Part shown: piece after piece, positions 1-9,195 of the stretch
How positions within the stretch are numbered: position 1 is the stretch's first letter
Layout of the letters: every line of letters starts with the position of its first letter
From: Christiangramia sp.
GTDB taxonomy: Bacteria > Bacteroidota > Bacteroidia > Flavobacteriales > Flavobacteriaceae
Length of the DNA stretch: 64,000 nt
Assembly: GCF_029937855.1 (NCBI RefSeq)
Contig: NZ_JAPYPC010000012.1
Span: forward strand, 28,054-92,053
Direction of reading: 5' to 3'
Notes under the pieces: generated by a model
The model's database searches: none
The model's input: only the letters and a program-made list of their open reading frames with translations
Told to the model about the DNA's origin: nothing
Position numbers and translations under genes: made by a program

Positions 1-43
1 TTTGGCAAATTGCGTCTGACAAACAAATAATCAACAATTACAG

Positions 44-1180
44 ATGAAAACAAAAAGCTTTTTTTTATTACTTACAATGGCCATAGGCCTGTTCTCATGC
101 AATGAGGAATACCCTGAATTAGAAGATGGCATGTATGCCGAGTTCAATACTTCTTTGGGTCCGGTTGTTGCCGAACTATATTTTGAAGAAACACCCATGA
201 CTGTGGCAAGCTTTGTTTCCCTTGCAGAAGGAACCAGTAAAATGGCAGATAGTACTTATAAGGATAAAAAATATTATGACGGCCTTATTTTTCATAGAGT
301 AATTGATGGTTTTGTGATCCAGGGTGGTGATCCTACCGGCACGGGAAGTGGCGGCCCGGGTTATAAATATCCAGATGAATTTGTAGATTCTTTAAGCCAC
401 GATTCAAAAGGAATCCTTTCTATGGCCAACGCTGGCCCGGGAACAAATGGTAGTCAATTTTTTATCACTTTAGGTCCGGTTCAACAACTGGATGGAAAAC
501 ATACCGTCTTTGGAAAAGTGGTTAAAGGTCAGGACGTGGTAGACTCTATTGGTAAAGTAGAAACAGGCCCTCGTGATCGTCCAACCAAGGATGTTGTAAT
601 GAATGAAGTAAATATTATTCGAAAAGGAAGTGCCGCAAAGAATTTTGACGCTCCAAAAGTCTTCGAAAATACTTTAGCCGAAATCGATGCTGAAAAAGAA
701 GCCGAAGCAAAGAAAATCCAGGAAATCAGAGATCAGCGTGTGGAAGAATTTGAATCTATAAAAGAGAAAGCTGATTCCCTGGAAAGTGGTCTGAAAATTT
801 ACTACGAAACAGAAGGTGAAGGTGAGAAACCTAAAATTGGACAGACTGTAAAAGTGAATTATGAAGGTTATTTTACCGATGGATCTATCTTTGACACCAA
901 TAAAATGGAACTGGCGAAAGAGAGTGGCGTTTACGATCACCGCAGGGAATCCATGAATGGATACGAACCTATGGATGTGGTTTATGGACCGGAAGCACCA
1001 ATGATTCCAGGCTTTAAAGAAGCTGTGCAACAAATGAAAATCGGTGATGAAGTAGTAGTCTTTATCCCCAGCCATCTAGGTTATGGAGAAAGAGGTTATG
1101 GAAGAGCAATCCCGCCAAATACCGATCTAATCTTCAGAATTGAATTGGTAGGAATGGCAGATACTCCATCTCAGCAGTAA
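44..1180 (+). CDS. Lipoprotein peptidyl-prolyl cis-trans isomerase (cyclophilin + FKBP)
   Basis: A 378-residue envelope foldase with two unrelated proline isomerase domains. The N-terminus is a lipoprotein signal ending in the lipobox LFSC (Cys19), so it is probably anchored in the periplasm. A cyclophilin domain spans about residues 32-195, with FHRVIDGFVIQGGDP and SQFFITL motifs. A charged, probably coiled linker rich in Glu and Lys follows (about 205-250). An FKBP domain occupies about 258-372 and ends with the characteristic YGRAIPPNTDLIF segment. Family knowledge says both domains catalyse X-Pro isomerisation; their fusion in one lipoprotein is inferred from the sequence. It is followed by a strong terminator shared with the convergent pepD. 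Confidence 0.93.
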   Translation: MKTKSFFLLLTMAIGLFSCNEEYPELEDGMYAEFNTSLGPVVAELYFEETPMTVASFVSLAEGTSKMADSTYKDKKYYDGLIFHRVIDGFVIQGGDPTGTGSGGPGYKYPDEFVDSLSHDSKGILSMANAGPGTNGSQFFITLGPVQQLDGKHTVFGKVVKGQDVVDSIGKVETGPRDRPTKDVVMNEVNIIRKGSAAKNFDAPKVFENTLAEIDAEKEAEAKKIQEIRDQRVEEFESIKEKADSLESGLKIYYETEGEGEKPKIGQTVKVNYEGYFTDGSIFDTNKMELAKESGVYDHRRESMNGYEPMDVVYGPEAPMIPGFKEAVQQMKIGDEVVVFIPSHLGYGERGYGRAIPPNTDLIFRIELVGMADTPSQQ

Positions 1181-1195
1181 TTCTGAAGCATATAT

Positions 1196-1230
1196 AAAAA
1201 AAGCCCCGTGAAAAACGCGGGGCTTTTTTA
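1196..1230. terminator. Bidirectional intrinsic terminator
   Basis: An 8-bp GC-rich stem (1203-1210 pairing with 1216-1223, one G-T pair) with an A run before and a T run after, lying between two convergent genes. It can serve both strands. Confidence 0.9.
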
Positions 1231-1248
1231 TTTTTAACAGTTCAGAAA

Positions 1249-2709
1249 TTAATTCTCAGGAATATTTTTTAGAACTTCCAGTAGAAATTTCCAGTATTTT
1301 TGAGCAGATTTTATGCTAGCCCTTTCATCTGGAGAATGCGCCCCTCTAATAGTAGGCCCAAAAGAGATCATATCCATATCGGGATAATGGCTTCCGATGA
1401 TCCCGCATTCAAGTCCGGCATGACAGGCTGCAATATCGGCTTTTTCCCCATGCATCTTCTGGTAGATCTCATCTAAAGTTTTTAGAATAGCCGAATCACT
1501 ATTTGGCGCCCATCCTGGATATTCACCTGAAAATTTCACCTCGAAACCTGCCAGTTCAAAAGCAGCTGTCAGGGAATTAGCAAGATCATTTTTTGACGAT
1601 TCAACTGAACTTCTGGTAAGGCATTTAATATGCACCTCCCCTTCTTTGAGCCTTACATTTGCCACATTATTTGAAGTTTCCACAAGACCCTCAATCTCCG
1701 GGCTCATCCTGTAAACTCCATTATGTGCCGCAGCAAGTGCCAGAAGTACCTCCCGCTGAGATTTAAGGTCCATTAAAGATTTCTGTGAAACAGACCTTTG
1801 AAGCTCTATAGAAAGATTTGGCTCCAAAGATGCGTATTCAGTTTTAATATCTTTTATACGCGCTTCCAATTCCTTTTTAAAACTTTCTTCTTCAGTTTCT
1901 GGTAGTGCAATAATCGCTTCACTTTCTCTTGGAATGGCATTTCTAAGACCACCACCGTTTATTTCAGATACTCTTAATTTTAATTCTTCCGAAGTATTAA
2001 TGAGCAAACGGTTCATTAATTTATTAGCATTTCCAAGCCCTTTAATGATATCCATTCCTGAATGTCCCCCCATCAAACCTTTTACTTTTAAATTATAGGT
2101 TCTATAGGCCTCAGGCATTTTTTCTTCTGCATAATTTTTAGTAGCAGTAATATCTACTCCCCCGGCACAACCAATTCCTATCTCATCATCTTCTTCAGTA
2201 TCTAGATTAAGTAAAATATCGCCTTGCAGTAAATCCGGGCTTAAACCTTTGGCTCCGGTCATTCCGGTTTCCTCATCTATAGTAAATAAAGCTTCGATCG
2301 CAGGGTGCTCTATATCATTACTTTCCAAAATCGCCATCATCGTGGCCACGCCAAGACCATTATCAGCACCAAGTGTAGTTCCTTTAGCTCTAACCCAATC
2401 GCCATCTACATACATATCTATTGCCTGTGAATCAAAATCAAAATCTGTATCATTGTTTTTTTGATGCACCATATCCAGGTGAGCCTGCAAAACGATCTTT
2501 TTTCGGTTTTCCATTCCTTTAGTCGCAGGTTTGTAGATCACTACATTTCCAACCTGATCCACCGTAGTCTTAAGATGAAGATTATTTCCGAAATCTTTAA
2601 TGAATTTTATAACCCGTTCTTCCTTTTTAGATGGTCTCGGCACCGCATTCAAATCGGCGAATTTATTCCATAAAACTTTGGGTTCCAAACCCCTTATTTC
2701 TTCATTCAT
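1249..2709 (-). CDS. pepD: Aminoacyl-histidine dipeptidase PepD (M20 family)
   Basis: A cytosolic zinc dipeptidase that splits Xaa-His and other dipeptides. Visible M20 motifs are HLDMVHQK (metal-binding His and Asp), DEETGMTGAKG (catalytic and metal-binding Glu pair) and MGGHSGMDI in the dimerisation or lid region. I place the start at the ATG giving MNEEIRGLEPK, because the frame opens eight codons earlier only with a GTG at 2733 that coincides with a TACCTTTG -7 promoter element. The transcript should therefore begin downstream of that GTG. From this start the protein is 486 residues, normal for the family. It stands alone, convergent with the PPIase gene. Confidence 0.9.
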   Translation of the reverse strand: MNEEIRGLEPKVLWNKFADLNAVPRPSKKEERVIKFIKDFGNNLHLKTTVDQVGNVVIYKPATKGMENRKKIVLQAHLDMVHQKNNDTDFDFDSQAIDMYVDGDWVRAKGTTLGADNGLGVATMMAILESNDIEHPAIEALFTIDEETGMTGAKGLSPDLLQGDILLNLDTEEDDEIGIGCAGGVDITATKNYAEEKMPEAYRTYNLKVKGLMGGHSGMDIIKGLGNANKLMNRLLINTSEELKLRVSEINGGGLRNAIPRESEAIIALPETEEESFKKELEARIKDIKTEYASLEPNLSIELQRSVSQKSLMDLKSQREVLLALAAAHNGVYRMSPEIEGLVETSNNVANVRLKEGEVHIKCLTRSSVESSKNDLANSLTAAFELAGFEVKFSGEYPGWAPNSDSAILKTLDEIYQKMHGEKADIAACHAGLECGIIGSHYPDMDMISFGPTIRGAHSPDERASIKSAQKYWKFLLEVLKNIPEN

Positions 2710-2732
2710 TGGTTTATTTTTTGGTGTCTTCA

Positions 2733-2740
2733 CAAAGGTA
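2733..2740 (-). promoter_or_regulatory. -7 promoter element of pepD
   Basis: Read on the minus strand this is TACCTTTG, an exact match to the Bacteroidota -7 consensus TAnnTTTG. It sits 23 bases upstream of the chosen ATG. The -33 region is only a weak T-rich match. Confidence 0.5.
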
Positions 2741-2797
2741 TTCGATTTTACCGAACTCTAAAATTTGAGGTCGGCCGAATATTTGTATTTTTAAACC

Positions 2798-3871
2798 GTG
2801 AAGAGAAAATCTGTACTACTGCTGACCATTCTTTTACCGGTACAAATCCTGGGTATTAATATACTTGCCGGCCACTCTAATTTTGTTGAAAAATATTATT
2901 CCCTTGGCTTATATCCGGTTATTTCTAAAATAATGCGCTATAGCCTCGGCTGGATTCCTTTTTCCCTTGGAGATTTTCTATATGCTGCCCTGGTTATTCT
3001 TTTAATCTGGTGGCTTGTTAGAAGAATTAAGCAGCGATTTAGAAATCCGAAGCTTTGGATTCCAGATGCACTGGCGAGCCTTTCCGTTATTTATTTTTGT
3101 TTTCATCTTTTCTGGGGCTTTAATTATTACCGGCTTCCACTGCATAAAAGCCTGGAGATTGAAAGCGACTATACCACGGAGAAACTTATTAAATTAAGTG
3201 AAACCTTAATCGAGAGGTCCAATAAGATTCATTCAGAACTGGCATCAAACGACTCTACTAAGATTGAATACGAATACACTAAAAATGAGCTATTTGAAAT
3301 CACTCTGGAGGGTTATGACCATATTGAAAAAGATTTTCCTGAACTTGCGTTTAATGGTAACGCTTTAAAAAGATCCCTCTATAGCTTACCGCTCACTTAT
3401 ATGGGATTCAACGGTTATCTGAATCCGCTGACGAACGAAGCGCAGGTTAACACTCTTATTGTTCCCTACAAAATACCGACAACAGCAAGCCATGAAGTAG
3501 GCCATCAGCTGGGATTTGCCAAGGAGAACGAAGCCAATTTTATAGCATGTCTTGTCACCATGAACCATCCAAATAAAAAATTCAGATATTCAGGATATAC
3601 TTTCGCGTTAAGTTATTGTTTGAGTGAACTCTACAGGCGTGATCAAGCCAAAGCCGAAGAATTGATAAAAACAATAAAGCCTGGAATCCTGGCAAATTAC
3701 AGGGAAGTTGATGAATTCTGGAGGCAGCATACCAATCCTTTCGAGCCCCTGTTTAAAGCTACTTATAACCGATATTTAATAGTTAACAATCAATCTGAAG
3801 GGATGAAAAGCTACAGTTATGTGGTGGCATTACTGGTGAATTATTTTGACGATACCCGAAACGTCCTATAA
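2798..3871 (+). CDS. DUF3810 membrane-associated zinc peptidase-like protein
   Basis: A 357-residue membrane protein starting at GTG. Hydrophobic segments lie at about residues 5-25, 45-68 and 85-108, followed by a large soluble domain. That domain carries a gluzincin-like HExxH motif, SHEVGHQLG, at about residue 233, with a downstream Glu-rich stretch (KENEANF) able to supply a third ligand. The family is DUF3810, common in Bacteroidota and without an established substrate. Membrane anchoring plus an intact HExxH suggests a metalloprotease (inference). It reads away from pepD with about 90 bases between the two starts. Confidence 0.8.
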   Translation: MKRKSVLLLTILLPVQILGINILAGHSNFVEKYYSLGLYPVISKIMRYSLGWIPFSLGDFLYAALVILLIWWLVRRIKQRFRNPKLWIPDALASLSVIYFCFHLFWGFNYYRLPLHKSLEIESDYTTEKLIKLSETLIERSNKIHSELASNDSTKIEYEYTKNELFEITLEGYDHIEKDFPELAFNGNALKRSLYSLPLTYMGFNGYLNPLTNEAQVNTLIVPYKIPTTASHEVGHQLGFAKENEANFIACLVTMNHPNKKFRYSGYTFALSYCLSELYRRDQAKAEELIKTIKPGILANYREVDEFWRQHTNPFEPLFKATYNRYLIVNNQSEGMKSYSYVVALLVNYFDDTRNVL

Positions 3872-3955
3872 TTACCATTGAATTAATCAAAATTTAGTAC
3901 TTTAAGCCTCTTAAAATTTTGAGCAATCTTATTTACTTAAAACAATCCGTTTTTT

Positions 3956-6925
3956 ATGAAATTAAAATTATTGATTTTGGGAGTATTCCTCGGTGTCTTT
4001 TCGATGCAATCCCAGGAATATTTTCCCAAGAATGATGGTGTTCAAATGCGAAACACCAATTACACTGTCTTTAAAAATGCAAAAATCCATGTGGATCCAC
4101 AAACGCTGATCAATAACGGGATGTTTGCCATTAAAGAGGGAAAAATTACTGCGGTGGGTAAATCCATTAATATCCCGAAGAACAGTATTGTAATAGATTT
4201 AAAAGGAAAGGAAGTCTATCCTTCTTTTATCGATCTTTACAGTGAATTCGGAATCCAGAAGCCTAAAAGAGCTGAAGGCGGTAATGGGCCCCAATATGAT
4301 GCTGCCCGTGAAGGTTTTTACTGGAATGACCATATTAGGCCAGAAACCGATGCTGTGGCCCATTTTAGTTTTGATGCTAAAGAAGCGGAAAAATATCACA
4401 AAGCTGGCTTTGGTGTAGTAAACACCCATGTTCCAGACGGTATAATTCGAGGAACCGGAATGCTCGTAGCCCTTACCCCTGAAGTGAGCGAAGGCGATCG
4501 TATTCTTAGCGACAGGTCTTCGCAATATTTGTCTTTCGATAAAAGTGTGCAATCCAGGCAATCCTACCCTACTTCTATCATGGGAACCATGGCACTTATT
4601 CGCCAGGCCTATTTAGATGCCGACTGGTATTCCAAAGGAAATGCAGATAATAAAGATCTGGCACTTGAAGCCTTAAACAAGAATAAGGATCTGGTACAAA
4701 TCTTTACCACAGATAATCTTCTTAATGAGTTAAGGGCTGATAAGGTAGGTGATGAATTCGGGATCCAATATGTAATTGTTGGTAGCGGAAATGAATATCA
4801 ACGTCTCGATAAAATAAAAGCTTCCAATGCGACTTATATTGTACCGCTAAATTTCCCTGAAGCTTACGATGTAGAAGATCCTTATCTAACAGGTTATTTG
4901 AGCCTGGAAGAAATGAGGGAATGGAACCAGGCTCCTGCTAACCTAAAAATGCTTGCGGAGAAAAATGTTCCGTTTACTATTACCACTCACTCTATAGATG
5001 CCGAAAAAGATTTCAAATCAAATTTATTGAAAGCCGTAGAATATGGTTTACCTAAAGAAGCTGCCCTGGCGGCGCTAACAACAGTGCCTGCAAAAACTAT
5101 AGGTCTGTCTGAAAAATTGGGTGTACTTAAAGAAGGTGCCTGGGCAAACTTTATCATTACCTCAGGTGATTATTTTGATAAGGAAACTACCTTGTATGAA
5201 AACTGGATCCAGGGAGAGAAAAAAGTGCTTGAAAGCATGGACGTAACAGATATCACTGGTAAATATGATTTGAATATTGATGGCAAACAGTATGAACTTG
5301 ATATCACCGGAGAAGCTTCCAAGCCTAAAGTTGAAGTGAAAATGGGAGAAACAAAGATTGGTTCTAAACTGAATTTTCAGGAGAACTGGATGAACCTCCT
5401 CCTATCTTCTCCAGATACCACTAAAACTGAATTCATCAGGCTCGTAGCTAATGTACCTGAGCCAAATAAGACCATTTCAGGAAAAGCTATTCTTCCAAAT
5501 GGAAATGAAACCTCTTTTCAGGCCACTAAAAAGACCGGTTCAGAAAAAGATAAAAAAGAGAAGGATAAAAAAGAGGATAAATTACCTAATATAATGCCGG
5601 TTACCTATCCAAATATCGCCTACGGTTTTAAAGAAAAACCAAAACAGGAAAATGTACTTTTTAAGAATGCTACAGTTTGGACGAGCGAGGAGGAGGGTGT
5701 ATTGGAGAACACAGATGTACTTGTAAAAAATGGTGAGATCGTTCGTATTGGTGAAGGTATAAATGCCGGAGGAGCAAAGGTTATTGATGCTACTGGCAAA
5801 CATTTAACGGCCGGTATTATTGATGAACATTCCCACCTTGCCGCTTCAGATATTAATGAAGCCGGACATAACTCTTCTGCCGAGGTAAGCATGGAAGATG
5901 TGATAGACCCAACAGATATTGGGATTTATAGAGATCTTGCCGGTGGGGTTACCACCATTCAGCTTTTACATGGTTCAGCAAATCCTATTGGAGGGCGTTC
6001 TGCAATCCTGAAATTGAAATGGGGAGAATCTGCTGAAGATTTAATATTTGAACAGGCGCCGCCCTTCATAAAATTTGCGCTTGGTGAAAATGTAAAACAG
6101 GCAAACTGGAGCGGAAATCGTTTTCCGCAGACCCGTATGGGCGTAGAGCAGGTTTTTATAGATTATTTCAGCCAGGCAAAAGCTTACGAATCTGAAAAGA
6201 AACAAGGTGGAGATTTCAGAAAAGATCTTGAAATGGAAACCATTGTTGAAATTTTAAATGGCGAACGCTTTGTTAGCTCTCACTCGTACATACAGAGTGA
6301 AATAAATATGTTGATGAAAGTCGCAGAGCAATTTGATTTTAACATTAATACCTTTACCCATATCCTTGAAGGCTATAAAGTAGCCGATAAAATGAAAGAA
6401 CACGGAGTTGGAGCTTCCACATTTTCTGACTGGTGGGCCTACAAATACGAAGTGAATGATGCCATTCCTTATAATGCCTCTATTATGAATGATGTAGGAA
6501 TTACCGTGGCCATTAATAGTGATGACGGTGAAATGAGCCGAAGACTAAACCAGGAAGCTGCGAAAAGTGTGAAGTATGGTGGAATGAGCGAAGAAGACGC
6601 CTGGAAAATGGTCACTATTAACCCTGCCAAGCTTTTACACGTAGATGATCTTGTAGGAAGTATAAAAACAGGTAAGCAGGCAGATCTTGTGCTATGGAAT
6701 AATCATCCTCTTTCTATTTATGCTAAGCCAGAGAAAACAATGATTGAAGGCGTGATCTATTTTGATATAGATCGTGATGAAAAAATGAGAAACGAAATTA
6801 AAAAAGAAAGGAATGAGCTTATCGGTCAAATGTTGAAAGAAAAAAACAGCGGGGTCAAAACCCAGCCTGTAACGAAAAAGGAAGAGCAACGTGTACATTG
6901 TGATCTTTTAGAAGAGGTTCAATAA
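3956..6925 (+). CDS. Secreted amidohydrolase-family protein, two amidohydrolase units
   Basis: A 989-residue exported protein with an N-terminal signal peptide (cleavage near MQSQE). It contains two amidohydrolase-like units. The first (about 30-430) keeps the flanking beta-sandwich segments, but where a metal-binding HxH should follow 'GxID' it reads PSFIDLYSEFG, with no histidines. A lysine-rich linker lies near 525-545. The second unit (about 560-960) retains a metal site candidate, GIIDEHSHLAAS. Only the second half is therefore likely to be catalytic. The substrate is unknown; family members act on cyclic amides, peptides or imidazolones. The next gene, 12 bases downstream, is a related single-unit protein, so the two are probably one operon. 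Confidence 0.82.
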   Translation: MKLKLLILGVFLGVFSMQSQEYFPKNDGVQMRNTNYTVFKNAKIHVDPQTLINNGMFAIKEGKITAVGKSINIPKNSIVIDLKGKEVYPSFIDLYSEFGIQKPKRAEGGNGPQYDAAREGFYWNDHIRPETDAVAHFSFDAKEAEKYHKAGFGVVNTHVPDGIIRGTGMLVALTPEVSEGDRILSDRSSQYLSFDKSVQSRQSYPTSIMGTMALIRQAYLDADWYSKGNADNKDLALEALNKNKDLVQIFTTDNLLNELRADKVGDEFGIQYVIVGSGNEYQRLDKIKASNATYIVPLNFPEAYDVEDPYLTGYLSLEEMREWNQAPANLKMLAEKNVPFTITTHSIDAEKDFKSNLLKAVEYGLPKEAALAALTTVPAKTIGLSEKLGVLKEGAWANFIITSGDYFDKETTLYENWIQGEKKVLESMDVTDITGKYDLNIDGKQYELDITGEASKPKVEVKMGETKIGSKLNFQENWMNLLLSSPDTTKTEFIRLVANVPEPNKTISGKAILPNGNETSFQATKKTGSEKDKKEKDKKEDKLPNIMPVTYPNIAYGFKEKPKQENVLFKNATVWTSEEEGVLENTDVLVKNGEIVRIGEGINAGGAKVIDATGKHLTAGIIDEHSHLAASDINEAGHNSSAEVSMEDVIDPTDIGIYRDLAGGVTTIQLLHGSANPIGGRSAILKLKWGESAEDLIFEQAPPFIKFALGENVKQANWSGNRFPQTRMGVEQVFIDYFSQAKAYESEKKQGGDFRKDLEMETIVEILNGERFVSSHSYIQSEINMLMKVAEQFDFNINTFTHILEGYKVADKMKEHGVGASTFSDWWAYKYEVNDAIPYNASIMNDVGITVAINSDDGEMSRRLNQEAAKSVKYGGMSEEDAWKMVTINPAKLLHVDDLVGSIKTGKQADLVLWNNHPLSIYAKPEKTMIEGVIYFDIDRDEKMRNEIKKERNELIGQMLKEKNSGVKTQPVTKKEEQRVHCDLLEEVQ

Positions 6926-6937
6926 ATTTAAAGGAAT

Positions 6938-8251
6938 ATGAAAAAAATCAATATATACAGTTTAATAGTTTTAATAATAGTTTCCGCAAGCAGTTTTGCA
7001 CAGCAAACCCCTGCCGAAAAACAGTCGGAACCAGTTAGCATTGTGGGTGCAACGGCACATTTAGGAAATGGGGGGGTTATAGAAAACAGCCTAATCATTT
7101 TTGAAAATGGAACTATAACCGAGGTGATTGCGGCAAATCTTACCAAACAGCAATATCCCGGAAAAATCATAAATGCGGAAGGCAAGCATGTTTATCCCGG
7201 ATTTATCGCGCCAAATTCAACACTTGGACTTGTTGAGATCGCTGCTGTAAAAGCTACGGAAGATGAAGATGAAATGGGAGAAATGCTTCCAAATGTACGA
7301 AGTTTAATCGCATATAATGCTGAAAGTAAGATCGTGGAATCTATGAGACCCAATGGAGTTCTGATAGGGCAAATCGTCCCAAGAGGCGGACTCATCTCAG
7401 GTACTTCCTCTATTGTGCAATTTGATGCCTGGAACTGGGAAGATGCTGTGGTAAAAGAAAATGATGGTTTACACATTAACTGGCCAGACGCATTTAGAAG
7501 AGGTCGTTGGTGGAGAGATGAAGATCCCGGCTTGAAATCAAATAAAGAATATCAGGAAGATGTTCAAAAATTGGCAGATTTCTTTGCTTCCTCCAAAGCA
7601 TATCTTGCCGGAAACAGGGATTATAAGAATCTTCCTTACCTGGCAATGGAAACCGTATTCAAAGGTGATAAGAAAGTATTTGTTCACGTAAATGGCGAAA
7701 AAGAAATACTGGACGTGATCGAATTCAAGAAAGATCAGGGGCTCAAAAATCTGGTAATTGTAGGTGGTTATAATGCGCTTGGAGTTGCAAAAGAGTTAAA
7801 GTCTGAAGAAATCCCTGTGCTGGTAAACCGTCCGCATAGTACTCCAAACAAGTCTTATGAAGATTATGATTATCCTTATAAATTAGCAAAATTATTGCAG
7901 GACGAAGGTGTTTTAGTCGCAATCGAAGGTAGCGGACAGATGGAAAGGATGAATTCAAGAAATTTACCTTTCTACGCTGGTACGGTTGCCGGTTTTGGTA
8001 TGGATAAAGAAGATGCCCTCAAACTAATTACCTCCAACACGGCAAAAATCCTGGGGATTGATAATACCTACGGAAGCCTTGAAAAAGGAAAATCGGCTAC
8101 CTTATTTATTTCTGAAGGTGATGCACTGGATATGAGAACCAACATACTTTCCCACGCCTTTATAGACGGAAGGGAAGTGAGCCTGGAAACTCATCAAACA
8201 GAACTTTGGAAAAGATATTCCAATAAATATAAAAATCAGGAGAGCGAATAA
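6938..8251 (+). CDS. Secreted amidohydrolase-like protein, degenerate metal site
   Basis: A 437-residue exported protein with a signal peptide ending near SSFAQQ. It resembles the non-catalytic first half of the preceding 989-residue protein. The barrel entry strand reads YPGFIAPNSTLG, lacking the HxH that ligates metal in active amidohydrolases. The C-terminal sandwich ending (GSLEKGKSATLFISEG) is intact, so this is not a decayed gene. It most likely acts as a partner of, or a non-hydrolytic binding protein for, the upstream enzyme (inference from spacing and shared ancestry). It ends just before a strong terminator. Confidence 0.78.
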   Translation: MKKINIYSLIVLIIVSASSFAQQTPAEKQSEPVSIVGATAHLGNGGVIENSLIIFENGTITEVIAANLTKQQYPGKIINAEGKHVYPGFIAPNSTLGLVEIAAVKATEDEDEMGEMLPNVRSLIAYNAESKIVESMRPNGVLIGQIVPRGGLISGTSSIVQFDAWNWEDAVVKENDGLHINWPDAFRRGRWWRDEDPGLKSNKEYQEDVQKLADFFASSKAYLAGNRDYKNLPYLAMETVFKGDKKVFVHVNGEKEILDVIEFKKDQGLKNLVIVGGYNALGVAKELKSEEIPVLVNRPHSTPNKSYEDYDYPYKLAKLLQDEGVLVAIEGSGQMERMNSRNLPFYAGTVAGFGMDKEDALKLITSNTAKILGIDNTYGSLEKGKSATLFISEGDALDMRTNILSHAFIDGREVSLETHQTELWKRYSNKYKNQESE

Positions 8252-8266
8252 TATCGCTTAAAATTT

Positions 8267-8297
8267 AAAAGCCCCTGAAATTTCAGGGGCTTTTTTT
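8267..8297 (+). terminator. Intrinsic terminator after the amidohydrolase operon
   Basis: A near-perfect palindrome, GCCCCTGA paired with TCAGGGGC around an AATT loop, followed by seven T. Confidence 0.9.
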
Positions 8298-8326
8298 ATG
8301 GCCAATATCTCCGTACTTTTACGCGC

Positions 8327-9145
8327 ATGTTTAAACAGATCACCAGCCCTCAAAACAAGGAAATAAAATGGCTGCTTCAGTTGCAGGAAAAATCCCGTAA
8401 CCGCAGAAAAGAGAATGCTTTTATTGTGGAAGGCAAACGGGAAGTAGGCCTGGCCATCAAAGGCGGATATATCCCACTTCACCTCTATTTTGTTCCTGAA
8501 TTGATCAGTTTTCAGGATGTTGTTGAAATTGCTAAAACCAACAACGAAAAAGCAGCTGAAATAACAGAGATTAGTCAGGAGGTTTATAATAAAATCGCTT
8601 ATCGCGGCAGCACTGAAGGGATCATAGTTGTTTTTCGCTCTAAAGAACATAAGCTGGAAAATCTTAATTTTAAAAATACTAATCCATTGATCCTTGTAGC
8701 AGAATCTCCTGAAAAACCAGGAAACATTGGTGCTATTTTAAGAACAGCCGATGCTGCGGCGGTAGATGCCGTGATCATTGCCAATCCTCAAACAGATCTG
8801 TACAATCCTAATATTATAAGAAGTAGCGTTGGCGGTATTTTTACCAATCAAATCGCCATCGGAAGCACTTCAGAAATTATTGAATTTTTGAAAAGAGAAC
8901 ATATTCAAATCTATTCTGCGGCTCTTCAGGCTTCAAAACCTTATTATGACATAAACTTTAGAGAAAGTTCAGCAATTATTATGGGAACTGAGGCAACGGG
9001 ACTTAGTGATGAATGGCTGGAAAATTCTACTCAAAATATCATCATTCCCATGCATGGCGAAATAGATTCCATGAATGTTTCTGTAGCCGCAGGAATTCTT
9101 ATTTTTGAGGCTAAACGTCAGCGCAGCATAAAGAGTGAAGCGTGA
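8327..9145 (+). CDS. TrmH/SpoU family RNA 2'-O-methyltransferase
   Basis: A 272-residue SPOUT-class enzyme that methylates ribose 2'-OH in rRNA or tRNA using S-adenosylmethionine. An N-terminal RNA-binding domain (about 1-105, starting with the typical SPQNKEIKWL) precedes the knotted SpoU domain (about 110-265). The three SpoU motifs are visible: PGNIGAILRTADA, GTEATGLSDEW and DSMNVSVAAGI. The exact target nucleotide cannot be read from sequence; RlmB-like and TsnR-like members both fit. The last codons lie inside a small heptamer repeat that continues past the stop. Confidence 0.88.
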   Translation: MFKQITSPQNKEIKWLLQLQEKSRNRRKENAFIVEGKREVGLAIKGGYIPLHLYFVPELISFQDVVEIAKTNNEKAAEITEISQEVYNKIAYRGSTEGIIVVFRSKEHKLENLNFKNTNPLILVAESPEKPGNIGAILRTADAAAVDAVIIANPQTDLYNPNIIRSSVGGIFTNQIAIGSTSEIIEFLKREHIQIYSAALQASKPYYDINFRESSAIIMGTEATGLSDEWLENSTQNIIIPMHGEIDSMNVSVAAGILIFEAKRQRSIKSEA

Positions 9146-9162
9146 AGCGTGAAAAGTGAAGA
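9135..9162 (+). repeat. Four-unit GTGAAGC heptamer repeat
   Basis: Four adjacent 7-base units (two exact GTGAAGC, then GTGAAAA and GTGAAGA) span the stop codon of the methyltransferase gene. Slippage could move the stop of the upstream gene by a few codons. Confidence 0.6.
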
Positions 9163-9195
9163 GTTAAAATTATAAACACCAAACAATAAACAATC

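Noticed and set aside
674..1075. 133-codon open frame antisense to the PPIase gene
   Set aside because: It mirrors the coding frame of a well-supported gene and shows no family features.
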